64,000 bases of DNA from Novosphingobium kunmingense (GCF_002813245.1 NZ_PHUF01000003.1:372001-436000); one strand, 5' to 3'; counted from the stretch's first letter, positions 33,188 to 41,546 are shown. The notes: generated by a model not told the origin, from the letters alone. Numbers and translations: made by a program.

Positions 33188-33731
33188 TCGCACGCAGCAG
33201 CGCCGCTCCAGCGATCACGATGACCAGGACGAGTTCCGCAACGACCTGCTGGCCCTGCTTCCACACATGCGCGCCTTTGCGCGCGGCCTGTGCGGACGGC
33301 CCGAGCAGGCCGACGATCTGGTGCAGGAAACGGTCATGCGCGCATGGACGGCGCGGGACAGCTTTTCGCCCGGCACCTCGATGAAGGCCTGGACCTTCAC
33401 GATCATGCGCAACCACTTTCTCAACGACCTGCGCAAGAACCGCAGGCAAACCCAGCTGGATCCCGAAGTGGCCGAAACCACTCTGGTAGCGCGGGCAACG
33501 CAGGAAGAGGGCGTGCACATGAGCGATCTGCAGCGCGCGCTCGACAAGTTGCCGGATGAGCGGCGCGAGGCGTTGTTGCTGGTCGGAGCAGGCGGCTTTT
33601 CGTATGAGGAAGCCGCATCGATCTGCGGCGTGCCGATCGGGACAATGAAGAGCCGGGTCGCTCGCGGTCGGGCACAACTCCACACGATCCTCGAACCGGC
33701 GGGGGAAAGCGTCGCCTACAGCCCGGCCTGA
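33180..33731 (+). CDS. ecfG: EcfG, general stress response sigma factor
   Basis: A 183-residue ECF15-type sigma factor. σ2 has LPHMRAFARGLCGRPEQADD and AWTFTIMRNHFLNDL; σ4 has LDKLPDERREALLL and GVPIGTMKSRVARGRAQL. It directs RNA polymerase to GGAAC–N16/17–NGTT promoters, several of which are seen in this window. The start at 33180 lies inside the end of nepR; codons upstream of it in the open frame are shadow. A GC-rich hairpin follows at 33750. Confidence 0.96.
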   Translation: MTDRTQQRRSSDHDDQDEFRNDLLALLPHMRAFARGLCGRPEQADDLVQETVMRAWTARDSFSPGTSMKAWTFTIMRNHFLNDLRKNRRQTQLDPEVAETTLVARATQEEGVHMSDLQRALDKLPDERREALLLVGAGGFSYEEAASICGVPIGTMKSRVARGRAQLHTILEPAGESVAYSPA

Positions 33732-33749
33732 CTGTTGCCTTCCCGGGGT

Positions 33750-33783
33750 GCAGCCCCGGCCGGTGGATCCAGCCGGGGGCTGC
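33750..33783. terminator. Hairpin between convergent ecfG and superoxide dismutase genes
   Basis: GCAGCCCCGGC pairs with GCCGGGGGCTGC (one bulged G) around an eleven-base loop. It is in the 57-base space between two convergent stops and could serve both strands; the following T content is poor (GTTGCTT). Confidence 0.55.
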
Positions 33784-33788
33784 GTTGC

Positions 33789-34403
33789 TTAGCCGGGATA
33801 GGTCCAGGGATGCTTGCTTGCGAAATTCGCGTCGGCGAAAGCCCAGTTGAGAATGCCCAGCGCCGCGGTGAGGTATGCCTTCCGGTCGTTCTTGCGATCG
33901 AGATAGTAGGCGTGTTCCCACACGTCGATAACCAGCAGCGGACGGCCCTTCGCATCGGTCAGGGGGCAGCCAGCATCGTGGGTGGTGGCCACGCTCAGGC
34001 TCTCGCCGTCTGCCAATAGCCACGCCCAGCCCGATGCGAAATGGCCTTCTGCCTCGGCTGAAAGCTTTTCGAGCATGTCATCGTGCGACCCGAACGACTT
34101 CTCGATGGCAGCCGCCAAGTCGGCACCCGGCTTGCCGCTTTCGGGGCTCAGACTGTGCCAGTAGAATCCATGATTCCACGCCTGAGCGGCCTGGTTGAAC
34201 AGCTTGGCATCGTCTTTTTCGGCGGCCGCCTTGACGATGTCGTTAAGGCCGGCATCGGTAAGGTCGGTGCCCTCGATCGCGGCATTGGTCTTGTCGACGT
34301 AACCCTTGTGGTGCTTGCCGTGGTGTAGCTCCAGCGTGGCGGCCGAAATGGCCGGAGCAAGCGCGTCCTTGGCGTAGGGCAGGGGGGTCAGTGCAATCGG
34401 CAT
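33789..34403 (-). CDS. sodB: Iron/manganese superoxide dismutase
   Basis: A 204-residue Fe/Mn-type superoxide dismutase. Metal ligands are visible in LELHHGKHH (His27), QAWNHGFYWHSLSP, and Asp/His of VIDVWEHAYYLD. NHGFYWH and the downstream order look more like the iron form. No signal peptide is present. The ATG at 34403 has CGGAGGGA upstream. No EcfG-like promoter was found before it, although it sits inside the stress locus. Confidence 0.95.
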   Translation of the reverse strand: MPIALTPLPYAKDALAPAISAATLELHHGKHHKGYVDKTNAAIEGTDLTDAGLNDIVKAAAEKDDAKLFNQAAQAWNHGFYWHSLSPESGKPGADLAAAIEKSFGSHDDMLEKLSAEAEGHFASGWAWLLADGESLSVATTHDAGCPLTDAKGRPLLVIDVWEHAYYLDRKNDRKAYLTAALGILNWAFADANFASKHPWTYPG

Positions 34404-34449
34404 GAATGAACTCCGGAGGGATTGAGAGAAACGACATGCGGACATGACT

Positions 34450-34521
34450 TGGGGGCGGCAGCCTAATGCTGACCGCCCCCAGGCCTGTTCCGGTTCCGGG
34501 CGCTGCGGGGAGCGCCCGGAA
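34450..34521. other. Two strong hairpins between glsB-like and sod genes
   Basis: GGGGGCGG CAGC–CTAAT–GCTG A CCGCCCCC (34451–34480) and a perfect eleven-pair stem TTCCGGGCGCT–GCGGGG–AGCGCCCGGAA (34494–34521) lie in the 130 bases between the two minus-strand genes. Neither has a T-run. They may be terminators of the glsB-like gene or structured leader of sod. Confidence 0.45.
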
Positions 34522-34533
34522 GGCTTTGAAGAC

Positions 34534-34803
34534 TTAGCGGACCGAACCGCGACGGAAGAGATTAACGACCGCCAGCAGGATGACCGCGCCGATGAACGAC
34601 GAGACCAGCGACATGACGTCGAACGAACCGCTGGTGATCGGAGCTCCGCCGATGAGCGGGGTGACGAGGAAGCCGGCAATCAGCGCGCCAACGATGCCGA
34701 CGACGACGTTGAGGATGATGCCCTGCTGGCCGTCCGTGCGCATCACCATGCTGGCGAGCCAACCGATGATGCCGCCGACGATGAGGAGAATGATAAGTCC
34801 CAT
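34534..34803 (-). CDS. GlsB/YeaQ/YmgE family membrane protein
   Basis: An 89-residue small membrane protein with three hydrophobic helices (about 2–20, 28–50 and 62–82), beginning GLIILLIVGGIIGWLASMVM and containing the Gly-rich middle typical of the transglycosylase-associated/YeaQ family. The ATG at 34803 is preceded by AAAGGACTTCG. Family members are often stress-induced, and an AGTT-type EcfG promoter lies 38 bases upstream, matching that. The biochemical role is unknown. Confidence 0.92.
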   Translation of the reverse strand: MGLIILLIVGGIIGWLASMVMRTDGQQGIILNVVVGIVGALIAGFLVTPLIGGAPITSGSFDVMSLVSSFIGAVILLAVVNLFRRGSVR

Positions 34804-34841
34804 TTTGCGAAGTCCTTTGCCTGCTTGTTCCTGTCCATCAA

Positions 34842-34866
34842 AACTGGCCAGGACAACAAAGGTTCC
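34842..34866 (-). promoter_or_regulatory. EcfG-type promoter of the glsB-like gene
   Basis: On the minus strand GGAAC–N16–AGTT, 38 bases before the ATG at 34803. Confidence 0.58.
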
Positions 34867-35010
34867 AAACTGACGCCTTTGCCGAACAAATTGAATCGTT
34901 GAGCACCCGTTCCGGGCCTGCGCTGCTGAGCGCGTCATGCAAGGAGAAGGGAACCTGCACGTAACGCGCGCGTGCGTGCGAGGAGCCTTGCGCTGCGCGC
35001 CGCGCATGCG

Positions 35011-35035
35011 GGAACGCTTTCGAGGTCGCAGTGTT
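35011..35035 (+). promoter_or_regulatory. EcfG-type promoter of the 35100–36007 small-gene operon
   Basis: GGAAC–N16–TGTT, 64 bases before the ATG at 35100. It is the same form as the sites at 30032 and 32902. Confidence 0.65.
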
Positions 35036-35099
35036 GTTAAGGGCAGGACCTCGCGCTGCGATGCCCATTTCCGAAACCGTCGATACCCAGGAGGTTTTC

Positions 35100-35348
35100 A
35101 TGGCCGGACCGCTTTTTGCCCTGATCCTGCTCGGCTGCACCGATGCCGGCGACGGCTGCACGCGGCTCGAAGCGCCTGTGCAGACCTATGAGACCCGGGC
35201 CGAATGCGAAAAGCGGCAGGAAGCCGCGCTCCAGTCCGACGCATCGCTGCGCGCCGACTATCCGGTCGTAACCGCGCAGTGCCGTATCCATACGGCCGCC
35301 CGCGCCAAGACCCCAAAGCGCCTCCTCGCGCTATCCGAAACCCGCTGA
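35100..35348 (+). CDS. Small cysteine-containing hypothetical protein, 82 aa
   Basis: An 82-residue protein starting MAGPLFALILLGCTDAGDGC, a short hydrophobic segment followed by cysteines, so it may be exported or membrane-attached; the LLGC could be taken for a lipobox but is very close to the N-terminus. Four cysteines in all (two early, one in RAECEK, one in TAQCR) could pair. Hydrophilic C-terminus. AGGAGG lies seven bases before the ATG. First gene of a three-gene run with an EcfG-like promoter and a terminator after the third gene. No family is assigned. Confidence 0.75.
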   Translation: MAGPLFALILLGCTDAGDGCTRLEAPVQTYETRAECEKRQEAALQSDASLRADYPVVTAQCRIHTAARAKTPKRLLALSETR

Positions 35349-35361
35349 TCCGGAGACCCCC

Positions 35362-35673
35362 ATGAAGTCGCTCTCGTCACTCCTGCTGTCCGGCCATATC
35401 GCCGAGACGATCGCCCGCATTACGCCCAACCCGCTGCTGCGCTCGGGCGCTTCGGCGCTGGCCGTACGCTGGGCCATGCGCTCGGTCCCCGCGGCCCTTG
35501 CCGTCGTCGCAGCCGGCGCCGCCTATCGTTATTTAACCAAGGATGGCGCCGCCACGAAGCGCAAGCCAGCATCGCGGACAACCTCGCATCGCAAGGCCCC
35601 TGCGGCCAAGCGCACGGCATCGAAATCGCGCACCGGCCGCGCCAAGGCGGCTCCGGCAGCGGCCGCAGCCTGA
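35362..35673 (+). CDS. Hypothetical protein with hydrophobic segment and histone-like basic tail, 103 aa
   Basis: A 103-residue protein. Residues 1–35 are mildly hydrophobic, 38–57 form a probable membrane helix (RSVPAALAVVAAGAAYRYL), and residues 60–103 are a Lys/Arg/Ala/Ser/Thr-rich tail resembling histone H1 C-termini or DNA-binding linkers. It could tether nucleic acid or acidic polymers to the membrane, but that is only inference. GGAG lies upstream of the ATG, 13 bases after the previous stop. Confidence 0.7.
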   Translation: MKSLSSLLLSGHIAETIARITPNPLLRSGASALAVRWAMRSVPAALAVVAAGAAYRYLTKDGAATKRKPASRTTSHRKAPAAKRTASKSRTGRAKAAPAAAAA

Positions 35674-35692
35674 TCCACGAGAGGAACGAGAC

Positions 35693-36007
35693 ATGGCCCA
35701 GGCCCAATTCAGTCCAGCCGACAGCATCAAGTCCGACGCCTCGGTTGATCGTGCGCCCGATCCGCGGCGCCATTATACCAGCCCAGAGGATCTGGCTGAC
35801 GATGTCGAGCTTGACCGCGCGACCCGTGAATCCTTGCTGCGACAATGGAAGGACGAAGTCGACGCCCAGCTAGCGGCCGAGGCCGAGGGCATGAGCGCAT
35901 CGGATCCGATCCGGGCAGAGGCTGAAGCGAGGCTGGCCAGCGAGGCTCGTCGGGTCTCCGATACGCTCATGGCATTGCAGGCTGAAAGCTCCGCCTCGCC
36001 CAACTGA
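35693..36007 (+). CDS. Hypothetical acidic helical protein, 104 aa
   Basis: A 104-residue soluble protein, acidic and rich in Ala and Glu. The middle (SPEDLADDVELDRATRESLL then QWKDEVDAQ) is likely one long helix pair. I do not know the family, though similar small stress-locus proteins occur in sphingomonads. GAGAGGAACGAG precedes the ATG, 19 bases after the previous gene. It is the last gene of the run; an intrinsic terminator starts 21 bases after its stop. Confidence 0.75.
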   Translation: MAQAQFSPADSIKSDASVDRAPDPRRHYTSPEDLADDVELDRATRESLLRQWKDEVDAQLAAEAEGMSASDPIRAEAEARLASEARRVSDTLMALQAESSASPN

Positions 36008-36028
36008 GTTGCGCATAGAGTTAGGAAA

Positions 36029-36057
36029 ACGCCCGGCCAACGGTCGGGCGTTTTTTT
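36029..36057 (+). terminator. Rho-independent terminator of the 35100–36007 operon
   Basis: ACGCCCGGCC–AAC–GGTCGGGCGT, a ten-pair stem with one G·T pair, running into TTTTTTT at 36051–36057. Confidence 0.92.
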
Positions 36058-36086
36058 GTACCTTCCAGGCCGACTTCGAGGGCTGT

Positions 36087-36180
36087 AAAAAATTGAGGCC
36101 TCCGGCACGTTGGTGCAGGAGGCCTCGAAAAGGCACCGCCGGCTGGGTTCGGGGGGAGGGGGATCGCCAGCTGGTGTTAC
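36087..36180 (-). ncRNA. gsrN: GsrN-like general stress response small RNA
   Basis: A minus-strand RNA of about 94 bases is predicted from promoter and terminator. The 5' part folds as CACC-A-GCTGG paired with CCAGC-CGGC-GGTG, holding a loop with CCCCCTCCCCCC (antisense of 36151–36162). The 3' part is an intrinsic terminator: GAGGCCTCC–T–GCAC–CAAC–GTGC–C–GGAGGCCTC then AATTTTTT (36126–36087). No reading frame fits it. A C-rich loop in a 5' hairpin, a terminator hairpin and a promoter of the EcfG/SigT type beside the stress locus are the described features of GsrN, the Caulobacter stress sRNA that acts on katG mRNA. The 5' end is inferred from the promoter. Confidence 0.72.
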
Positions 36181-36187
36181 TAGTAGA

Positions 36188-36211
36188 AACCACAAGTCGG
36201 CTGCCAGTTCC
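36188..36211 (-). promoter_or_regulatory. EcfG-like promoter of the small RNA
   Basis: The minus strand reads GGAAC–N15–GGTTT. The spacer is one base shorter than the other sites if GGTT is the −10, or N16 with GTTT. Placing the start about eight bases downstream gives a 5' end near 36180. Confidence 0.55.
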
Positions 36212-36342
36212 CGAAAAGCGGAAAAAGTTTGCAGCATCGTGCTGATTTTTCTCTGGACCGCGCAAGGTCGCGAAATTGCACGATCTTTTGCTGCCTGGCG
36301 TTCATCGAACGGAAAGCGGAGCGACCGTAATGACCAGCGCCC
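36212..36342. other. Intergenic stretch before the 36343 gene
   Basis: Together with the operon terminator, the small RNA and its promoter, this fills the 335-base gap between 36007 and 36343. In the last 130 bases I see no gene, hairpin or promoter that I can support. Confidence 0.4.
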
Positions 36343-36750
36343 ATGGCCTGTGAACGCCTTTCGACGACGGTCGCGACCGCCTTGGGGCTCTGCCTCGCTC
36401 CGGTCTCGCTTGCCGATGCTCGCGCTGGGTCGGCGGCAGATCCCGGGCCCATCGTCATCGATTGCCGGATTGGACTTGGCGGAAAGCACGATCGGGCCTC
36501 TGCACGCCTTTGCGATGCTTTCGATCCCGCATTCAAGGCCGCGCTGAAGGGGCGAAACGGGATTGACCGGCTGCTAGTCACGCTCACCCGTCCGCGCGCA
36601 TCCGCGATCGAGGTGGCCGTTCGCGGACTACGGGACGATCGGCAGATTGTGGTTGAGCCGTTCCTGATCGAGGTCATGGACCGGCCCCTGGCGATCGCAG
36701 ACGCGGAAAAGCTTGCCCGACTTGCGGCTGAGGCTGTCCTGAAGAGCTAA
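36343..36750 (+). CDS. Small probably secreted hypothetical protein, 135 aa
   Basis: A 135-residue protein with a possible signal peptide (residues 1–28; ALGLCLAPVSLADA). The mature part has two cysteines (IDCRIG and RLCDAF) that could form a disulfide, then a β-rich middle and a short C-terminal helix (ADAEKLARLAAEAVL). I do not recognise the family. It lies 49 bases before the metalloprotease gene on the same strand, so the two could be expressed together; the resemblance of its size to protease-inhibitor partners of serralysins is only a suggestion. Confidence 0.6.
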   Translation: MACERLSTTVATALGLCLAPVSLADARAGSAADPGPIVIDCRIGLGGKHDRASARLCDAFDPAFKAALKGRNGIDRLLVTLTRPRASAIEVAVRGLRDDRQIVVEPFLIEVMDRPLAIADAEKLARLAAEAVLKS

Positions 36751-36799
36751 AATTAACCTTTGCAAGCCAGCACAGAAGCGGCGGCACAACGATAGGGTC

Positions 36800-39562
36800 G
36801 TGGGTATGGGGTTGGAAATCGAGAATGCGTTGTCCGCTTCGCCTGGCGAATCGGAAGATCCGTCATACGGCGGCACCCTCTTTCAGAGCGGTTATGACCT
36901 TGCGACCTATGCGGCGACGCTCGATACCGTGACGGCAGATGTGGGCACAACCGCAACCTTGTCACCCGGCGGCAGCGTTACGGGGGTGATCGACAATGGC
37001 ACTGACCACGACTGGTATCGTGTCACCCTGACGGCGGGTCAGACCTATGTCTTTTCGACCGTGCTGCTTTCCACCATGATTGACAGCTTCATGACCCTGC
37101 GCGACGCGAACGGCACCGTGCTGGTCGAAAACGACGATGCTATCTCGGGCCGGTACCACCAGACCTTCTCCGAAATCCTCTATACGCCGAGCGCCTCGGG
37201 CACGTACTTCGTCGACGTAAGCGGCTTCGATGCCGATGTCGGCGAATTCTTCGTGACCATGGTCGGCCCGACCGGCGATGCGATCGCGTCGAGCCGGGCC
37301 ACCACCGCATCGATAGCGGTTGGCGGTGCGGTCAACGGCCAGATCGACAGCCAGGGGGATCACGACTGGTACGCGGTGCAGCTTGTCGCCGGGCAGTCCT
37401 ATGTCTTTGCGACCGCGGCAGGAGCCGGCGCAGGGATCGACAGCACCATCATGGTGCGCGGGAGCGACGGGACGGCCATGGCGTTCAACGACAACGCTGA
37501 AGGCACCTTTTCAAGCATCCGGTTCACGCCGACCACCAGCGGAACCTATTACGTCGACGTCGGCGAAACCGCCAACAACGCAACCGGCACCTACCAGCTC
37601 AGCGCGGCCATCGCGCCGGCCCTTCCGGTCTACACCAACGACGAGATCGCGACCCAACTGACGACAACCTACTGGAACGGCTCGCCGCGGCACTTCAACG
37701 TCGCGCCGGGAGGCACGCTGACCGTCAACCTGACGGCGTTGACGGCCGATGGCCAGTTCCTCGCCCGCGAGGCCCTCGCGCTGTGGAGCGACGCAACCGG
37801 GATACGCTTCTCGGAAGTGGCGACCGGCGGCCAGATCGTGTTCGATGACAACGAGGCAGGGGCATCGTCGTCGTTCATCCTCAGCAGCACCGGGATCATT
37901 CGCAGCGCGTCGGTCAACGTGTCGACCGCTTGGCTGACGGACTACGGGACCACGCTGCGCAGCTATTCGCTGCAGACCTACGTCCACGAGATCGGCCATG
38001 CCCTCGGTCTTGGCCATGGCGGCAATTACAATGGCGATGCCAATTACGCCGTGGACGCCACTTACCAGAACGACGCCTGGGCGACCACGGTCATGAGCTA
38101 CTTCAGCGAGAGCGAGAACACCTATTTCGCCAGTCTGGGTTTCACCACGCAGTATTCGGTCACGCCGATGCTGGCCGATCTGATTGCGGTTGCGCGTCTT
38201 TACGGCAGTCATGCGCTGACCCGCACCGGCGATACGGTCTATGGCGTCGGCAACAACACCGGGCGCGCGGTGTTCGACGCCGTTGCCGGGCAGACCGCGG
38301 TGTCCTTCACCATCATCGACAACGGCGGAACCGACACGGTCAATTTCTCGGGATATGCATCCAACGCCCGCATCAACCTCAATCCCGAGACGTTTTCCGA
38401 CGTCGGCGGGCGGGTCGGCAACATGGCGATCGCGCGCGGCACGATCATCGAGAACGCAGTAGGCGGGGCAGGGGCCGACGTCCTGATCGGTAACGCAGCC
38501 GCCAACCGGCTCGAGGGTGGTGGCGGTATCGACCGGTTCTACGGCGGCCTGGGCAACGATACCTTCGTGGTCGACGCCCAGGCCGAACTGGTGTTCGAGA
38601 ACGCGGGCGAGGGTACCGACACGGTCGAGACAAGCGCCAGTTACTACTTGTTCGCGAATATCGAGCGGCTGGTCCTGCTGGGCTCGTCCGTGATCTTCGG
38701 CGTGGGCAACGAGCTCGACAACCTGATGACCGGCAACGGCGCTGAAAACCTGATGCTCGGCGGGATCGGCAACGACGATCTGCGTGGTGGCGGGGCGCGC
38801 GATTCGCTGTTCGGCGAAGCTGGCAACGACAACCTGTTCGGCGAAACCGGGATCGATTACCTGGCCGGTGGGACCGGCAACGACACGCTCGATGGCGGCG
38901 ACCAGGCCGACGAGCTCTATGGCGAGGACGGCAGCGACACGCTGATCGGCGGCGCGAGCTTCGATACCGACATTCTGGTCGGCGGCAGCGGCGACGATAC
39001 GATCCGCGGCGACAGCGGACTGGGCGACTACGACCGGATGTATGGCAACCTTGGCAACGATACCTTCTACGTCGATACGCCGGCCGACCTGATCTTCGAG
39101 CAGATCGGCGAAGGCAGCGACAACGTGATCGCCGATATCACCGGCGCAGGTTTCTATCTCTATGACAACGTGGAGAATCTGGTCCTGGCTGGCGCCACAC
39201 CGTTCGGGGTTGGCAATGCACTGGCCAACGGCCTGACCGGCAATTCATCGGCCAATTACCTGCTGGGCGGGGCCGGCAACGACACGATCAACGGCAAGGG
39301 CGGAAACGATGTGCTGTTCGGCGAAGCCGGTGCCGACACCTTCGTCTTCGATGGCGCGAGCGGCCAGGACGTGATCGGCGATTTCCGCCGGGGCGAGGAC
39401 CGGATCCAGCTGATCGGGTCGCTGTCATCTTTCGCCCAGGCCCAGAACTCGTTCCACCAGAACGGGACGGACGGCGCGATCGATCTGGGCGGCGGCAACT
39501 TCGTGGTGCTGCAGGACGTGCAGCTCAGCACCCTTACCGCAGCCGACTTCATCTTCGGCTGA
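36800..39562 (+). CDS. Serralysin-type RTX zinc metalloprotease with two PPC-like domains
   Basis: A 920-residue extracellular protease. There is no Sec signal. Residues about 40–155 and 165–275 are two β-sandwich repeats of the bacterial pre-peptidase C-terminal type (each with DHDWYxVxLxAGQxYVF). The M10 catalytic domain has the zinc motif HEIGHALGLGH (396–406, base Glu397) and the Met-turn MSYF (Met432). From about residue 550 RTX nonapeptides (GGxGxDxLxGG) form Ca-binding β-rolls. The C-terminus ends in DFIFG, as in type I secretion substrates. The start is GTG 36800 or ATG 36806. No type I exporter genes are nearby. Confidence 0.93.
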   Translation: MGMGLEIENALSASPGESEDPSYGGTLFQSGYDLATYAATLDTVTADVGTTATLSPGGSVTGVIDNGTDHDWYRVTLTAGQTYVFSTVLLSTMIDSFMTLRDANGTVLVENDDAISGRYHQTFSEILYTPSASGTYFVDVSGFDADVGEFFVTMVGPTGDAIASSRATTASIAVGGAVNGQIDSQGDHDWYAVQLVAGQSYVFATAAGAGAGIDSTIMVRGSDGTAMAFNDNAEGTFSSIRFTPTTSGTYYVDVGETANNATGTYQLSAAIAPALPVYTNDEIATQLTTTYWNGSPRHFNVAPGGTLTVNLTALTADGQFLAREALALWSDATGIRFSEVATGGQIVFDDNEAGASSSFILSSTGIIRSASVNVSTAWLTDYGTTLRSYSLQTYVHEIGHALGLGHGGNYNGDANYAVDATYQNDAWATTVMSYFSESENTYFASLGFTTQYSVTPMLADLIAVARLYGSHALTRTGDTVYGVGNNTGRAVFDAVAGQTAVSFTIIDNGGTDTVNFSGYASNARINLNPETFSDVGGRVGNMAIARGTIIENAVGGAGADVLIGNAAANRLEGGGGIDRFYGGLGNDTFVVDAQAELVFENAGEGTDTVETSASYYLFANIERLVLLGSSVIFGVGNELDNLMTGNGAENLMLGGIGNDDLRGGGARDSLFGEAGNDNLFGETGIDYLAGGTGNDTLDGGDQADELYGEDGSDTLIGGASFDTDILVGGSGDDTIRGDSGLGDYDRMYGNLGNDTFYVDTPADLIFEQIGEGSDNVIADITGAGFYLYDNVENLVLAGATPFGVGNALANGLTGNSSANYLLGGAGNDTINGKGGNDVLFGEAGADTFVFDGASGQDVIGDFRRGEDRIQLIGSLSSFAQAQNSFHQNGTDGAIDLGGGNFVVLQDVQLSTLTAADFIFG

Positions 39563-39605
39563 GCGCGAGAAGGGCAGGCATTGCGCCTGGCCCATGCCTT
39601 ACCGC

Positions 39606-41546
39606 TCAGCCGCCGGGCCGGTTCTCGAGCAGATGATCGACCACGCCCGGATCGGCCAGCGTCGAGGTGTCGCCAAGATTGCCGACGTCGTTCTCGCCGA
39701 TCTTCCTGAGGATGCGGCGCATGATCTTGCCCGACCGGGTCTTGGGCAGGCCGGGGGCGAACTGGATCACGTCGGGCGTGGCAATCGGGCCGATCTCCTG
39801 GCGAACCCACTGCACCAGTTCCTTGCGCAGCGCATCGTCCGGGTGGACGTCCGCGTTGGTGGTGACGAAGGCGTATATGCCCTGACCCTTGATCGCGTGC
39901 GGCATCCCGACCACGGCGGCTTCGGCCACCTTGGCGTGGGCGACCAGCGCGCTCTCGATTTCGGCGGTGCCCATGCGGTGCCCCGAGACGTTGATCACGT
40001 CGTCGATCCGGCCGGTTATCCAGTAATAGCCGTCCTCGTCGCGGCGGCAACCGTCGCCGGTGAAATAGAGCCCCTTGAATGTGCTGAAATAGGTCTGGAA
40101 GAAGCGCTCGTGATCGCCCCAGACGGTGCGCATCTGCCCGGGCCAGGAATCGGTGATGACCAGGCAGCCTTCGCCCGCGCCCTCGATCGGCACGCCTTCG
40201 CTGGTGACAAGCATCGGCTTGACCCCGAACATCGGCTTGCTCGCCGAACCGGGCTTGAGCGGGGTTGCCCCCGGCAGCGGGCTGATCAGCGTCGCGCCGG
40301 TTTCGGTCTGCCACCAGGTGTCCACGATCGGGCAGCGCCGTTCGCCGACGACGCGGTGATACCATTCCCAGGCTTCGGGGTTGATCGGTTCGCCGACCGA
40401 GCCGAGCAGGCGCAGGCTCTTGCGGCTGGTGCGGGTGACATAGTCGTCACCCTCGCGCATCAGCGCGCGCAGCGCCGTGGGCGCGGTGTAGAAGATTTCC
40501 ACCTGGTGCTTGTCGATGACCTGCCAGAAGCGGCTAGGATCGGGGTAGTTGGGCACCCCTTCGAACATCAGCGTGGTCGCGCCGTTCATCAGCGGGCCGT
40601 AGACGATGTAGCTGTGCCCGGTCACCCAACCGACATCGGCGGTGCACCAGTAGATCTGGCCCGGGCGGTAATCGAAGACGTAGCGATGGGTCATCGAGGC
40701 CCACAGCCCATAGCCGCCGGTGGTGTGCAGCACCCCCTTGGGCTTCCCGGTCGAGCCCGAGGTGTAGAGGATGAACAACGGGTCTTCCGCGCCCATCTCC
40801 TCGGCCGTGCAATCGTCGCTCTGCGCGGAGACGTCCTGGTGCCAGTCGATGTCGCGGCCGTCCTGCATCGTGACCGCGCCACCGGTCCGCTTCAGTACGA
40901 CGACGGTGTGCACCGAAGGCAGCTTGGCGAGCGCGACATCGACATTGGCCTTCAGCGGCACGGCCTTGCCGCCGCGCAGCCCTTCGTCAGCAGTCAGGAC
41001 AACGGTGCTGTCGCAGTCCTCGATGCGGCTGGCCAGCGAATCCGGGCTGAACCCGCCGAAGACGACCGAATGGATCGCGCCGATCCGCGCGCAGGCGAGC
41101 ATCGCCACCGCCGCTTCGGGCACCATCGGCAGGTAGATCGTGACCCGGTCGCCCTTCCTGACCCCGCGCGCTTTCAGAAGGTTGGCAAAGCGGCAGACAT
41201 CGGCGTGCAACTCGCGATAGGTGATGCGGCGGGCGGGTTCGTCCGGGCTGTCCGGTTCCCAGATGATCGCAACGGTATCACCGCGTTCTGCCAGGTGCCG
41301 GTCGAGCGCATTGGCCGCGAGGTTGAGCGTCCCGTCGCCGAACCAGCGGATTCCGAAATCGGCCTCGTCGAAGCTCGTTTCCTGGACCGTGGTGAAGGGC
41401 TTGATCCAGTCGAGCCGCGCCGCTTCCTCGCGCCAGAAGGCGTCGCTGTCTTCGACCGATCGGCGGTACATTTCGGCATAACGAGCCTCGTCGACCAGGG
41501 CGGTCCGGGCCCATTCCTCGGGCACGGGATAGACGGCCTCGCTCAT
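39606..41546 (-). CDS. acs: Acetyl-CoA synthetase
   Basis: A 646-residue AMP-forming acetyl-CoA synthetase, converting acetate, ATP and CoA to acetyl-CoA. The AMP-binding motif [28 protein letters not shown] and the C-terminal lysine motif [12 protein letters not shown] (site of regulatory acetylation) are all present and the length is standard. The ATG at 41546 has GAGAGGAGT upstream. It converges with the metalloprotease gene across 43 bases and is divergent from the MHS transporter, with which it may share physiological control of organic acid use. Confidence 0.96.
   Translation of the reverse strand: MSEAVYPVPEEWARTALVDEARYAEMYRRSVEDSDAFWREEAARLDWIKPFTTVQETSFDEADFGIRWFGDGTLNLAANALDRHLAERGDTVAIIWEPDSPDEPARRITYRELHADVCRFANLLKARGVRKGDRVTIYLPMVPEAAVAMLACARIGAIHSVVFGGFSPDSLASRIEDCDSTVVLTADEGLRGGKAVPLKANVDVALAKLPSVHTVVVLKRTGGAVTMQDGRDIDWHQDVSAQSDDCTAEEMGAEDPLFILYTSGSTGKPKGVLHTTGGYGLWASMTHRYVFDYRPGQIYWCTADVGWVTGHSYIVYGPLMNGATTLMFEGVPNYPDPSRFWQVIDKHQVEIFYTAPTALRALMREGDDYVTRTSRKSLRLLGSVGEPINPEAWEWYHRVVGERRCPIVDTWWQTETGATLISPLPGATPLKPGSASKPMFGVKPMLVTSEGVPIEGAGEGCLVITDSWPGQMRTVWGDHERFFQTYFSTFKGLYFTGDGCRRDEDGYYWITGRIDDVINVSGHRMGTAEIESALVAHAKVAEAAVVGMPHAIKGQGIYAFVTTNADVHPDDALRKELVQWVRQEIGPIATPDVIQFAPGLPKTRSGKIMRRILRKIGENDVGNLGDTSTLADPGVVDHLLENRPGG

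Noticed and set aside
33789..34533. EcfG-type promoter in front of the superoxide dismutase gene
   Set aside because: Two GTTCC words occur (34487 and 34493), but neither has an NGTT-type partner at 15–17 bases on the minus strand.
36180..36677. A 165-codon minus-strand frame ending just upstream of the small RNA terminator
   Set aside because: Ser/Arg-rich shadow of the 36343 gene with no start signal; the terminator at 36087–36126 is better explained by a small RNA.
38461..39400. Short tandem repeats in DNA coding for GGxGxD motifs
   Set aside because: They are codons of RTX calcium-binding repeats in the metalloprotease and not a CRISPR array or genomic repeat element.
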